This document shows positions 9,824 through 19,916 of a stretch of DNA of 64,000 nucleotides, one piece after another. A program made the translations under genes and the position numbers. The notes below the pieces were generated by a model, which worked only from the letters and a program-made list of their open reading frames with translations, did not search any database and had not been told where the DNA came from. The first letter of the stretch is position 1. The number at the start of each line of letters is the position of its first letter. This DNA comes from Parabacteroides sp. (lineage in GTDB: Bacteria > Bacteroidota > Bacteroidia > Bacteroidales > Tannerellaceae): the NCBI GenBank assembly GCA_028689545.1, contig JAQVCX010000003.1:1-64000 (forward strand), given 5' to 3'.

Positions 9824-11884
9824 ATGTACAGACGACTACCTTTCATCCTATTATTATCCCTAGTGGCAAAATTCGCCTTACGTGCGTCCGTAGTCGCTCC
9901 CTCTATCCTTGTCCAAAATTATTCAGTGGATGATTATAAGGCCAGTTGCCAGAATTGGGATATAGCGGTTTCCCATCATGGTATCTTATATGTCGCTAAT
10001 AATTCCGGTCTGGTTACTTTCGACGGGAATACATGGAAAACGTATCCTTTACCGGATAAAACTCCTATTTATAACGTATCTTTCCAGAACGATTCTATCT
10101 ATACCCAAGGCAAATCATCGTTAGGGTATTGGCTCTACGACAAACTCGGGAATCTGGAATACCATCCGATCGATACGCTCCCATCACACATCGATTTCGA
10201 TAATCCAAAGACGGGTTACACGATCCCGAAAGAAATCGAGGAAAAGTTCCCTACTTCCTTCGCTAGCGCCGGAGATCTCAATTTCACGGGAACATCTACG
10301 TCCGGTATTTATATCACCAACGACGAAGGGGAGATCTTCCAACATCTCAACATCAACAATCAGTTGCAAGATAATATCGTACGCTCCATCTGCGTACAAG
10401 ATGATAACTTAATCTGGATAGCTTTGGATAATGGTATCTCCCAAATAGATATCAATCCTCCCATCGCCATGTTAGGTAAAAGAAACCAGATCGGGAAGTT
10501 GGAAGACGCGGTAAAAGAGGATAACCGTCTCTATATCCGGACCAATGTCGGCTACTTCAGCCGGAGCTTGATGTTTGGTGATAAGTTTACCTCGATGTCT
10601 GATGAGGTAGGGCGTTCATATATCCACCCGGACACAGCCGACAACCATTTATCGATAAGCACTTTATTTAAGAATAAAGACGTATTGGGCGTATTCGCCA
10701 ACGCCGAAAGTATTTACCCGGTTCCAGATGATTTGTATTGGCTCACGACCAAGAACGAGGCAGGACTCTTCCATCTGGAAAACGGTAAAGGAACTTTAAA
10801 ATGCCGGATTCTATTCGATAATTACAATTTGAACCTAGTGACCAATGGCAAACGGATTATCCCGTTGAATGACTCGCTCGATTTGGTATCCGCCATGCAA
10901 GGGACCCTATTAATCAACACCCGCCAATTAATAGAAGGAAGCCTAGGAGGATTGACAATGCCACGGTTTATGCGTATCGAGTATCAAGATCAAGAAGGTA
11001 CACATTATTTATCTCCGGATACTCAAAGGATCAACATGCCCCATAACTTCCAAGAGCTCTCGCTATACATCGGGACAACGGTATTCACCCCCAATCACCA
11101 AATCAGTTATAAGCTGGAAGGGGTATCCGCCGATTGGTCTTCTTGGCAGAAGGACGGCAAAATTACCTTCTTACAACTTCCGGAAGGGACTTATGAACTA
11201 AGGATACGTAAATATGTGACCCGGGGTCCGTTTCCCGAGATCACGATGCAAATCACGGTTCGCCCTCCTTGGTATAATAGCGTATGGGCCTATTTGATCT
11301 ACGTCGCTTTGATATGGTTCGCCATTCAAGAAGGGCTTCGGTATCATTTAAGGAATCTGCGAGAAAAAGAACAAGAAAAGCTGGAGGCCGAACGGCAAGC
11401 CGAACAGCAAAGACTTCAACAAATGAGAAGCGAGATGCTGGAAACGGAGTTGCAAAATAAGAACAATGAGCTTACTCTCCAGACTACGGCTTTGGTAAAA
11501 AGAAACGAGGCGATCCAAGCTTTGTTGGAAGAACTGGATAAGCAGAAGGAGACATTGGGAGACCGATATCCCAATAAGTTATATACCCGTTTACGTTCCT
11601 TGATGGAGTCTACCTTGAACGATCAAGCGGATTGGGTACAGTTCGAGACCTATTTCAACAGCGCCCACCAGAATTTCATGGATCGTTTACGCCAGCAATA
11701 CGCAGATATAACGGCTGGCGATTTGCGCATTTGTTGCTTACTCCGCATGAACCTTTCCACGAAGGAAATCGCATCGTTAATGAATGTATCCATACGGGCT
11801 ATCGAACTAAGGAGATACCGCTTAAGAAAGCGATTAGCTCTTGATGGGGATACGAATCTTGTCGATTTCCTAATGAACTACTAA
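9824..11884 (+). CDS. Y_Y_Y (triple-tyrosine) domain regulator with coiled coil and LuxR-type C-terminal HTH
   Basis: Likely start MYRRLPFILLL at 9824; N-terminal beta-propeller-like region, 'YKLEGVSADWSSWQKDGKITFLQLPEGTYELRIRK' Y_Y_Y, C-term 'ITAGDLRICCLLRMNLSTKEIASLMNVSIRAIELRRYRLRKRL'. Confidence 0.8.
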   Translation: MYRRLPFILLLSLVAKFALRASVVAPSILVQNYSVDDYKASCQNWDIAVSHHGILYVANNSGLVTFDGNTWKTYPLPDKTPIYNVSFQNDSIYTQGKSSLGYWLYDKLGNLEYHPIDTLPSHIDFDNPKTGYTIPKEIEEKFPTSFASAGDLNFTGTSTSGIYITNDEGEIFQHLNINNQLQDNIVRSICVQDDNLIWIALDNGISQIDINPPIAMLGKRNQIGKLEDAVKEDNRLYIRTNVGYFSRSLMFGDKFTSMSDEVGRSYIHPDTADNHLSISTLFKNKDVLGVFANAESIYPVPDDLYWLTTKNEAGLFHLENGKGTLKCRILFDNYNLNLVTNGKRIIPLNDSLDLVSAMQGTLLINTRQLIEGSLGGLTMPRFMRIEYQDQEGTHYLSPDTQRINMPHNFQELSLYIGTTVFTPNHQISYKLEGVSADWSSWQKDGKITFLQLPEGTYELRIRKYVTRGPFPEITMQITVRPPWYNSVWAYLIYVALIWFAIQEGLRYHLRNLREKEQEKLEAERQAEQQRLQQMRSEMLETELQNKNNELTLQTTALVKRNEAIQALLEELDKQKETLGDRYPNKLYTRLRSLMESTLNDQADWVQFETYFNSAHQNFMDRLRQQYADITAGDLRICCLLRMNLSTKEIASLMNVSIRAIELRRYRLRKRLALDGDTNLVDFLMNY

Positions 11885-12140
11885 AAATATTTTCCGAGAA
11901 TCTCACCAGAACGCCCGACGGGTTGGTTATACGTCCTCAAATTGCACATGGCTACCGGAGGGGAAGAAAGCTACAAGATCGTATTGAAGTAAAAAAGTCT
12001 TCCCGAAAATGATCTCTCGACAAACTCAACATCTAACGTGAATAATTTATTCCGGGAAATTTTCACATGGAAATCATTACACTATCAATATATATATATA
12101 TTTGCATTCAAACTTTTGTTTCACTTAAATTTAATGATGT

Positions 12141-12380
12141 ATGGGAAAGAGATTTTTAAAATTCACGGCGTTAATCAGTTTGATCTTTTTCGCTATAAAC
12201 GTAGATGTTTTAGCAGAAGGTGACAGTGATGATCATGCTTGCCCGGATGGCGACCAAGGCCCAGGCATAAGCTGCGGCAGATATGAGGGGACTTGCTGGA
12301 ATGTAGATTGGATAAGTGGTATTTATTATGTGCATTGTTATTTCTCAGGAATGCAAGAACATCATTGTTATCCAGATTAA
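12141..12380 (+). CDS. NVEALA-type exported small peptide
   Basis: MGKRFLKFTALISLIFFAINVDVLAEGDSDD...: NVEALA-like junction (NVDVLA) followed by a Cys-rich mature region. Confidence 0.65.
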   Translation: MGKRFLKFTALISLIFFAINVDVLAEGDSDDHACPDGDQGPGISCGRYEGTCWNVDWISGIYYVHCYFSGMQEHHCYPD

Positions 12381-12385
12381 AAAGC

Positions 12386-13519
12386 ATGAAAAGTATCATC
12401 TATTATTTTTCGATGATATCCATATTTTTCTTTCTTTCTTGTACGGGATGGAAGGATAAAAAAAATATGGAATCAGATATCATCACCGTGAATTTGGACG
12501 AGCGAGACGAGATCTCCACTAAAGATCTATTTTCCGAGATCCAACTCGTTCCGTTAGAGACAACGCCGGAATCGCTGATCCGTAATATAACCCAAATCAA
12601 GTTTTTTGAGGATCGATATTATATTCACGATTATTCGAGATCCCAAATCTTTGTTTTCGATAGGGAGGGACATTTCCAATTCGCGCTTAACGAGAAAGGA
12701 AACGGCCCGGGTGAGTATTTAAACTTAACAGATTTCGCGATCGATACGACCCGCAGGAACCTTGTAGTACTTTGCGCCGTCAGCAACGCTCTCTTTTTCT
12801 ATGATCTAGGGGGCAAGTTCATCGAGAAAAAGAAACTTCCTGAAATAGCGGGGGCCTACAACAGCCTACAGTTCCAAAACAAGGATACGATAGCTTTCTT
12901 CACATACGATTACGACCATCGCTTGAAGTTTTATTCCCTATCAAGAAACGAGATACTCGATGAATATTTTCCTGAAGACATAAAAGATGTATTTTGTAGG
13001 GGTGTATTTCCATTTCCACACGCTTTTCGAAGGTCTTTGACTAATACGATTTATTCACTATCGGGAGCGACCTTTACAGAGCTTTATCGTTGGGATTTTG
13101 GTGATTTAAATAATGACATCGAAAAATTAGAATTCCATCCCAATATGAGCAAGCAAGAAATAATTCAATACGCAAAGGATGTCTATTCCTCTAAGAGCGT
13201 AAATTACATAATAGACTCTCAGGGACAAAACAGCAGATATCGATACGCCATGGTAGTCCGCAAAAACAAGTACATCCAACTGTTTTATAACAGGAAAAAC
13301 CATGACTTGCTTCAATTCGAGCGAACCAAGGAGGGCTTGCAACTTTACCCGATCTACTTCGGAGAAGACTTCATCCTCTGTACTCCGGAAGGAGGGCTTC
13401 CATTAAATGATCTATTTCCCGAGAAGTTAAGAAATGAGGATCAGCAAAAAATTATTCAATCACATTCGGAACAAGAGAATCCTGTCTTAGTAAAATATGT
13501 TTTCAAAAATGAAGGTTAA
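12386..13519 (+). CDS. 6-bladed beta-propeller lipoprotein
   Basis: Likely start MKSIIYYFSMISIFFFLSCTG at 12386; 'ISTKDLFSEIQLVPLETTPESLI...FEDRYYIHDYSRSQIFVFDREGHFQFALNEKGNGPGEY' typical of the family. Confidence 0.8.
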   Translation: MKSIIYYFSMISIFFFLSCTGWKDKKNMESDIITVNLDERDEISTKDLFSEIQLVPLETTPESLIRNITQIKFFEDRYYIHDYSRSQIFVFDREGHFQFALNEKGNGPGEYLNLTDFAIDTTRRNLVVLCAVSNALFFYDLGGKFIEKKKLPEIAGAYNSLQFQNKDTIAFFTYDYDHRLKFYSLSRNEILDEYFPEDIKDVFCRGVFPFPHAFRRSLTNTIYSLSGATFTELYRWDFGDLNNDIEKLEFHPNMSKQEIIQYAKDVYSSKSVNYIIDSQGQNSRYRYAMVVRKNKYIQLFYNRKNHDLLQFERTKEGLQLYPIYFGEDFILCTPEGGLPLNDLFPEKLRNEDQQKIIQSHSEQENPVLVKYVFKNEG

Positions 13520-14102
13520 CGAGAATACAATTTATATTTTCCTTTTGGGGATACTGGCAGGTATAATTTGTATGCAATGCGTGAATCATTTTAGAAAATC
13601 CCCGAAGGATGTGTATGTTGACAATTTTGAATACGAGAAAGAAAGTCTGGGTATCCTTAAAAGAGAAGAACTAAAAAATGAACACTATGAATGCCTTGAT
13701 CAAATAGCCTATTGGGGAACAGACTCTCTAGATTCTTTCTCCTTAAGTAATTTATGTAATGATAAAAAATTATTCTTTTGTTTTTCAGAGAAAACATGTC
13801 CTCCTTGTATCGATGCAGTTGTCGATATAATGAACGAGGTTTTTACAGACGAGGAAATAAAAACAAAAATAGTTTTCGTATCGCCTGATTATCCTGCTCG
13901 ATTAAGAAACGATTACTATGGAAAAAAACTATTGAGCTTACATAATAAGAATTTAGGGCTACCTATGGAACTAGAAGATTCTTTCGCTCCTTTTTTATTC
14001 ATTATGGATAAATATTTATGTGTTAAATATTTACATATTCACAATAAACCACTCCCACGACTTACTTTAATTTATCTGGAAGAGATAAAAAAAATGTGGT
14101 AG
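13509..14102 (+). CDS. Membrane-anchored thioredoxin-like protein with CPPC motif
   Basis: N-terminal TM anchor; 'KLFFCFSEKTCPPCIDAVVDIMNEVF'. Confidence 0.5.
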   Translation: MKVNENTIYIFLLGILAGIICMQCVNHFRKSPKDVYVDNFEYEKESLGILKREELKNEHYECLDQIAYWGTDSLDSFSLSNLCNDKKLFFCFSEKTCPPCIDAVVDIMNEVFTDEEIKTKIVFVSPDYPARLRNDYYGKKLLSLHNKNLGLPMELEDSFAPFLFIMDKYLCVKYLHIHNKPLPRLTLIYLEEIKKMW

Positions 14103-14106
14103 ATCT

Positions 14107-14283
14107 TATTGCGGTTGATCGTACGATATTAAGCCGCAGGATGGTAAGGAGGATTTGATCATCGTCGGAAGCTTTGAGGAAGCGGAAGGAATGATCGAAG
14201 AAAGAATCGTGTTGGAATTGGAGGAGGTGCCAGCGTATCTCTGGCTTCCGGATCGCATCACTTTAGAATCTCGCAAAAAGTAA
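14107..14283 (+). pseudogene. Possible 3' remnant of a coding gene
   Basis: Short open stretch ...SYDIKPQDGKEDLIIVGSFEEAEGMIEERIVLELEEVPAYLWLPDRITLESRKK* with no start region after an upstream in-frame TGA. Confidence 0.3.
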
Positions 14284-14487
14284 GTCTTATATAATTTTAA
14301 TCTATTTGATATATAATATGCTATATAACAGCACATTATATATATACAAAAGGAGCATGAGAAAGTCTTGTAGTAGTCTTATCCAATAAAAAAATCATTT
14401 GCGCAAGTCGTGTAGTAGTCGTTTTTATGGCTACCATAGTTTATTGTGCTTCCTTTGCCGCCGAATGAAATCTTAAAATCTTTCGAC

Positions 14488-15864
14488 ATGATGAAACACG
14501 AGCTGGATAAACAATTAGATGCGCTAGAAAAGAAAGGTATCGACAGACGGCATTTCTTTAAGTTATTAGCAGCGACAGGACTGATCGCAGGAGCTAATAC
14601 CGGAAAAGCGAACGCTTTTTCAAGCAGCGCAAAAGGTAAAATCGTTATTATCGGTGGAGGAGCCGCTGGTATCAGTATGGCTGCCCGATTAAAACATTGG
14701 CTTGATGAACCAGATATCACCTTGATTGACCCCAGTGATCGTCAGTTTTATCAACCGGGATTCACTCTGATCGCCTCAGGCGTGTACCAGCCGGAAGATG
14801 TTTGGAAGAAACAAGAGGATTGCATGCCTAGCGGTATAAAATGGATAAAAGACTCGGTCGCCTCGGTTGATCCCGTATGGAATCAAGTAACGACCAAAAG
14901 TAACGGAAAGATTCCGTACGACTTTTTAGTACTAACCCCGGGATTACAATGTAATTGGGAGAAGGTGGAGGGCATTACCCACGATACCCTAGGACAAGGA
15001 AACGCAAACTCTATTTATGATTTCGAAGGAGCTCAAAAAACATGGAAAGCTCTTCAAGAATTCGCTAAAAAAGGAGGTAAAGGTATTTATACCGACACTT
15101 ACACAAAACATAAATGTGGTGGCGCTCCCAAAAAGATCTGTTTATTATCCGAGCATTACGCAAGGAAACAAGGGACTCGCGACAAACTGCAATTGAATTA
15201 TTTTACCGCATCGAAGGAGCTATACGATATCCCGTATTTCACACCTCGCTTGCTGGAAATATATAAAGAGCGCAACATACCTATCAATCTAAATGTACGG
15301 GTAAAAGGCGTGGATACATCCGCGAAACAAGTACACTTCGAGAAGATAGAGACAAAAGGTGAAGAAAAGATCGTAACGCCGTTTGTAGAGGATTACGATT
15401 TCCTACACTTCGCGCCACCGATGTCCGCTCCCGATTTCGTTCGTGAAGCCGGATTAGGATGGACAGAAGGCAAGTTGGCAGCCGACGCATGGGTAATGGT
15501 AGACAAAGAAACCTTGATACATAAAAAATATCAAAATATAGTTTCTTTAGGTGACGTAGCCGGTATTCCTACCAGCAAGACATCAGCCGCTATCCGTGTG
15601 CAAGTGCCTATCGCAGCCAAGAACCTGATCGCGCTCATGGAAGGCAAAGAGCCGACCGAGAAATACAACGGTTATGCCGCTTGCCCGATCGTCACGGATT
15701 ATGGACACGTGTTGCTCTGCGAATTTGACTATGAAAAGAAACCTGACATATCATTCCCGTTCTCGATGATCGATACATCAAAAGAGCAATGGCTCGCTTG
15801 GATCTTAAAAGTATACATATTAAAACCGATGTATTTTTACGGGATGCTTAATGGTTATGCGTAA
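14488..15864 (+). CDS. FAD-dependent pyridine nucleotide-disulfide oxidoreductase, sulfide:quinone oxidoreductase-like
   Basis: Twin-arginine-like 'DRRHFFKLLAATGLIAG', Rossmann 'GKIVIIGGGAAGISMAARL', 'YDFLVLTPGLQ', 'QYNIVSLGDVAG'-type C-terminus. Confidence 0.75.
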   Translation: MMKHELDKQLDALEKKGIDRRHFFKLLAATGLIAGANTGKANAFSSSAKGKIVIIGGGAAGISMAARLKHWLDEPDITLIDPSDRQFYQPGFTLIASGVYQPEDVWKKQEDCMPSGIKWIKDSVASVDPVWNQVTTKSNGKIPYDFLVLTPGLQCNWEKVEGITHDTLGQGNANSIYDFEGAQKTWKALQEFAKKGGKGIYTDTYTKHKCGGAPKKICLLSEHYARKQGTRDKLQLNYFTASKELYDIPYFTPRLLEIYKERNIPINLNVRVKGVDTSAKQVHFEKIETKGEEKIVTPFVEDYDFLHFAPPMSAPDFVREAGLGWTEGKLAADAWVMVDKETLIHKKYQNIVSLGDVAGIPTSKTSAAIRVQVPIAAKNLIALMEGKEPTEKYNGYAACPIVTDYGHVLLCEFDYEKKPDISFPFSMIDTSKEQWLAWILKVYILKPMYFYGMLNGYA

Positions 15865-15919
15865 TATAGATAAAGAATCTATGAAATAAAACTCCCTATA
15901 ATTTAGAATGCCAAACTAC

Positions 15920-15957
15920 AAAACCCCGGATTTCAGTTGTACGGAACCGGGGTTTCT
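15920..15957. terminator. Bidirectional terminator AAACCCCGG...CCGGGGTTT between convergent genes
   Basis: 9-bp GC-rich stem with flanking A/T tracts. Confidence 0.75.
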
Positions 15958-18746
15958 CATTTTTCACGAGTAGCCTTTTCCACTAAATAAATGATCGACT
16001 TATAGGATATGCCACTATTCATCGTCAGACCAATCTCGCAGGTACGGCTATTACTATATCCTTCCGTCGCTCCACGTAAGTTAGATTTCAGATAATGAAG
16101 GCCGGAAGCGTTTAGTTCCGGATAGAAGAAACCACGATCGCCCGCCCAACCGCAACAAGTAACTTGTGCCGGAGAAACTACCCGGTTCGCGCATAAGCCT
16201 GCCAGTTCCAGCAGTTTGTCTTGTACTCCCATCTTCGTGGTACTACAAGTGGAGTGTACCGCTACCACAACCGGCAACTTAGTAAAGTTCAGACGATCAC
16301 GCATAAAGTCATAAACGAACTCCACAGGTTCATATAATCGTAAACGTTTATCCAAGTTTTCCCTCATATGCAGCAGGCAAGGGCTCATGTCACACAAAAT
16401 AGGCAAGCGGCCGTTATCGCTCACCCGCAAAAAAGCCTCATCCAATTCCTCCGCCTTCCGCGTCGCTTGTTTCCGGAACCCCTTACTGCTAAAAGCCATA
16501 CCGCAACAAAGCTTGCTTAGATTCTCTGGATAACGAATCGCAAAGCCAGCTCTTGTCAACAAAACAATTGTTTGTTCCGTTACACTCGCGAAATCCACAT
16601 CCTCATAATCAGCCGAAGCCCCCATCGTACGGGTAATACAAGAGGGGAAATAAACCATTTCCATCCCATTCTCTACACCAGGCAGTTTCTTGAACTTTGA
16701 TGCGCCAGAAGGTGTATATCGAGTCCAAAGCGGGAATTTGTGAGCGGAAGCTTTAAACAAGAAAGAGGTGAATTTCTCGAACGCATTATACCCCACCAAC
16801 TTTGAAAGCGCATGAGGTAGCTTAAGCAAAGGACGAAGCATACCCGTTACGGCTCCCATATTCCCGGCGATACCCGAAGCGATAGCATTGGCCAAGGCAC
16901 CATTCTCTTTCCACCGTAACTCTTTTATCAATAAACCAGTATTAATTCCAACCGGACATGCCGTAGCACATAGGCCATCGGTAGCGCAGGTAGCGTTACC
17001 TTTATAGTTAAAGGCTTTCTTGAGTTCTTTATATCGTTTAGAGTTTGTTTCCCCATGTTCCGCCAAAGCTGATAATTCCCGATAGATCACGATACGTTGC
17101 CGGGGTGTCAATGTCACATGCCTTGACGGACATTGTATCTCGCAAAAACCACACTCGATGCATTTATCGATCAGCTCATTCGCCAAAGGTATTTGCTTTA
17201 AGTTCTTTATGAACACATCCGGGTCCCGATTTAAAAGGACACCCGGATTTAATATATTTTCGGGGTCAAAGAGCCTTTTGATCTTCCACATCAACTCATA
17301 AATCTCCTCCCCCCATTCATCTTTAACAAATGGGGCCATATTTCGCCCCGTACCATGCTCCGCTTTCAAGCTACCGTTATAGTGGAGTACCACATCTACA
17401 AGGCTACGCATAAAAGAAGCGTAATGATCGATACCTTCCTGCGCGTTTATATCCGGGAAAATCGTAAAATGAACGTTTCCATCCAATAAATGCCCCCACA
17501 TCACCGCATTTCCATATCCATAATCCGACAAGACTTCACGCACTTGCTCCAAAGCCTCACCTAAGACCTCTTCCCGGAAAGCGATATCCTCAATGATAGA
17601 TACAGTCCCCCGGGGGCGCCTTCCCGCAGCGGAAGTAAATAAACCGTTTCGTACCCGCCAATAAGTAGCGTAAAGCGTCGGATCGGTCGTAAATGATACC
17701 GGATATAAAGTCTGTATATCTGCCAGCCGCTCCTCTATATCCCGGAATTGGAATTGAAGTTCTTCTTCCGAATTGGAAGAAGTGTCGATCAGCAACGCTA
17801 CCGCATCCTCGGGCAAAGAGCGTAATATCTCCGGCATCCCCGGTTCATCCTCTACCGCATGTAAGGCATTTCGATCCATCAACTCGGCGGCAGACACCTT
17901 GCATTGGCGTAACGGGCCTATGGCTCTGCATGCTTCCATCAAAGAGGGGAAATAAATCAAGGCGGAAGCTTTCAAGGACTCATCGGGTACTGTCTCGAAA
18001 GTAACCGAAGAAATAAACCCTAAGGTTCCTTCCGAACCAATCATTAAATGCATGAGTATATCGTATGGATCGGTATAATCCAATAAAGAGTTCATTCCAT
18101 AACCACAGGTATTCTTCAACTCATATTTAGATAGAATCCGGTCTTCCATGTCCGGATTCAACAAGATCTCCAAACGGAAATTCATCAGCTTTTCCAATAA
18201 GGCTATATGCGTTTGCATGAAATCCCTACGACTCGCCAACGAAGAGGTATCCAAAAAGGTCCCATCCGCCAAGATAATTTCCATATCCCGAATCGTATTA
18301 TACGAGTTATGGATAATACCATAGCTAGAACCACTCGAGTTATTCGCTACGATCCCACCTATACGTGCGGATTTGATAGAGGCAGGGCTAGGCCCCAGTT
18401 TACGGCCATAAGGCCTGAGCCACCGATTCGCCTCTTCTCCAGTTATACCACATGGAAATTTAGCTAAACTCCCATCTCCTGAAATTTTGACCTCTCCATA
18501 ATCAGAACTGATTTCCATCAATACTGAGTCTGTGATAGTCTGACCGGATAAAGATGTTCCACCAGCTTTAAAGGTTACAGATTTACCAGTCTTCTTACAT
18601 TCAGAAAGAATACGTTTTACATCTTCCTCACAACTCACGATTTCAACTCGTTCGGGATTCAACCTGTAAATCCCAGCATCTGTTCCTTTCGCTAATTTGG
18701 TGAGTGTGTCTAAATACACTTTTCTCATCTCCATGGCCTGTATCAT
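15957..18746 (-). CDS. FAD-binding / Fe-S / CCG-domain oxidoreductase (D-lactate dehydrogenase/GlcD-GlpC-type fusion)
   Basis: FAD_binding_4 'GKSVTFKAGGTSLSGQT', 'GRIARIGGIVANNSSGSSYG'-type region, ferredoxin 'CIECGFCEIQCPSR' and 'CATDGLCATACPVGINTG', C-terminal CCG motifs. Confidence 0.9.
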   Translation of the reverse strand: MIQAMEMRKVYLDTLTKLAKGTDAGIYRLNPERVEIVSCEEDVKRILSECKKTGKSVTFKAGGTSLSGQTITDSVLMEISSDYGEVKISGDGSLAKFPCGITGEEANRWLRPYGRKLGPSPASIKSARIGGIVANNSSGSSYGIIHNSYNTIRDMEIILADGTFLDTSSLASRRDFMQTHIALLEKLMNFRLEILLNPDMEDRILSKYELKNTCGYGMNSLLDYTDPYDILMHLMIGSEGTLGFISSVTFETVPDESLKASALIYFPSLMEACRAIGPLRQCKVSAAELMDRNALHAVEDEPGMPEILRSLPEDAVALLIDTSSNSEEELQFQFRDIEERLADIQTLYPVSFTTDPTLYATYWRVRNGLFTSAAGRRPRGTVSIIEDIAFREEVLGEALEQVREVLSDYGYGNAVMWGHLLDGNVHFTIFPDINAQEGIDHYASFMRSLVDVVLHYNGSLKAEHGTGRNMAPFVKDEWGEEIYELMWKIKRLFDPENILNPGVLLNRDPDVFIKNLKQIPLANELIDKCIECGFCEIQCPSRHVTLTPRQRIVIYRELSALAEHGETNSKRYKELKKAFNYKGNATCATDGLCATACPVGINTGLLIKELRWKENGALANAIASGIAGNMGAVTGMLRPLLKLPHALSKLVGYNAFEKFTSFLFKASAHKFPLWTRYTPSGASKFKKLPGVENGMEMVYFPSCITRTMGASADYEDVDFASVTEQTIVLLTRAGFAIRYPENLSKLCCGMAFSSKGFRKQATRKAEELDEAFLRVSDNGRLPILCDMSPCLLHMRENLDKRLRLYEPVEFVYDFMRDRLNFTKLPVVVAVHSTCSTTKMGVQDKLLELAGLCANRVVSPAQVTCCGWAGDRGFFYPELNASGLHYLKSNLRGATEGYSNSRTCEIGLTMNSGISYKSIIYLVEKATREK

Positions 18747-18797
18747 TGTTTCACATCAATACGACATAGCCACAAAGATACGAAACCATTAAGATAA

Positions 18798-19916
18798 TCA
18801 CGACATTTCATGAAAATAACGAGGTGAATATCCGGATACTAGCTCCGGATGAAAAATCCAGATTAGATCTTTCAATAGATATTCCGGATGTAAAGGAAAT
18901 TCCTCGTAATAGGGTACTACCCCTGTATTACAGGTATAAATCCGTTGTTTTCTAAAAGCGTCGAAGTTCTCGTAAGGAGTATATTCGGAGCGTAAATCGT
19001 TATAGGTCATCTCGGAAGATTGATTATATTTAACAACCCAGATATCCGCATGGATCGCTTTATCAAACACGGTCTCAAACGCTAAGGGGGTACTTCCGGC
19101 ACCCGGTAAATCCTTAAACATATAATCCGCTCCGGCATCCTCGAAAAGATGAGCCATATAACTATCTCCGGCCGGTACATACCACGAAGAGCCAAACTTC
19201 TTCTCCGACAAAACCGTAGGACGGTTCTCTATATTAGCGGTTAAGGCCTTTAGAGACAGATAGGCTCGCTCTGTTTCCTTGAATATAGAATCGGCCATTT
19301 CCTCCTTTCCGAATAGCAAACCATAAAAACGAATCCACTCCGTACGCCCCAAAGGAAATGCCTCCATATAGTCGGCCCCTTCGATAATGGGTATCCCTAT
19401 CTTCTCGACAGGCCCATAACTACTATTCTGAAACGGGGAAGCGATCACTAGTTCCGCTCCGATCTCTATCATTTTCTCTATATTCGGAGAGGTAGCTTCG
19501 CCTAAATCAGCGATCCGGCTGGCCTGTATGCCCTCTTGTATGGCAGGGGTATCCATATAACGAGGCTCACAAACACCTATAACCTTATTGATTTCGTGCA
19601 ATTGATCAATAATAGCCGCATGGACAGAAGTATAAACCACAATATCTTTTACAGGGACCTTCACGATCGTGCCTTTGGGTAATCCGTCTGGAACCGACTT
19701 TTCCCGGTCTACCAATAAATAACGTTGAAGAAGACGGGCGCTATCCCACGGATCACGTACTTCCACCATTGTATAAGCATCAAAGTGCCGTATCGTGAAA
19801 CCTTGGGCATATTGAATACTATCCGAGGAAATAGCTTCCCCGGAAGAAGTTCGCTTCCCGGATGGCGTACATGCCACCATCCAGAAAGCCAACCCTAAGA
19901 GAATCAGTAATCGCAT
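18798..19916 (-). CDS. ABC transporter substrate-binding lipoprotein, BtuF-like
   Basis: Lipobox 'AFWMVAC'; Peripla_BP_2-type sequence 'AAIIDQLHEINKVIGVCEPRYMDTPAIQEGIQASRIADLGEATSPNIEKMIEIGAELVIAS'; follows btuB-btuG. Confidence 0.8.
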   Translation of the reverse strand: MRLLILLGLAFWMVACTPSGKRTSSGEAISSDSIQYAQGFTIRHFDAYTMVEVRDPWDSARLLQRYLLVDREKSVPDGLPKGTIVKVPVKDIVVYTSVHAAIIDQLHEINKVIGVCEPRYMDTPAIQEGIQASRIADLGEATSPNIEKMIEIGAELVIASPFQNSSYGPVEKIGIPIIEGADYMEAFPLGRTEWIRFYGLLFGKEEMADSIFKETERAYLSLKALTANIENRPTVLSEKKFGSSWYVPAGDSYMAHLFEDAGADYMFKDLPGAGSTPLAFETVFDKAIHADIWVVKYNQSSEMTYNDLRSEYTPYENFDAFRKQRIYTCNTGVVPYYEEFPLHPEYLLKDLIWIFHPELVSGYSPRYFHEMS

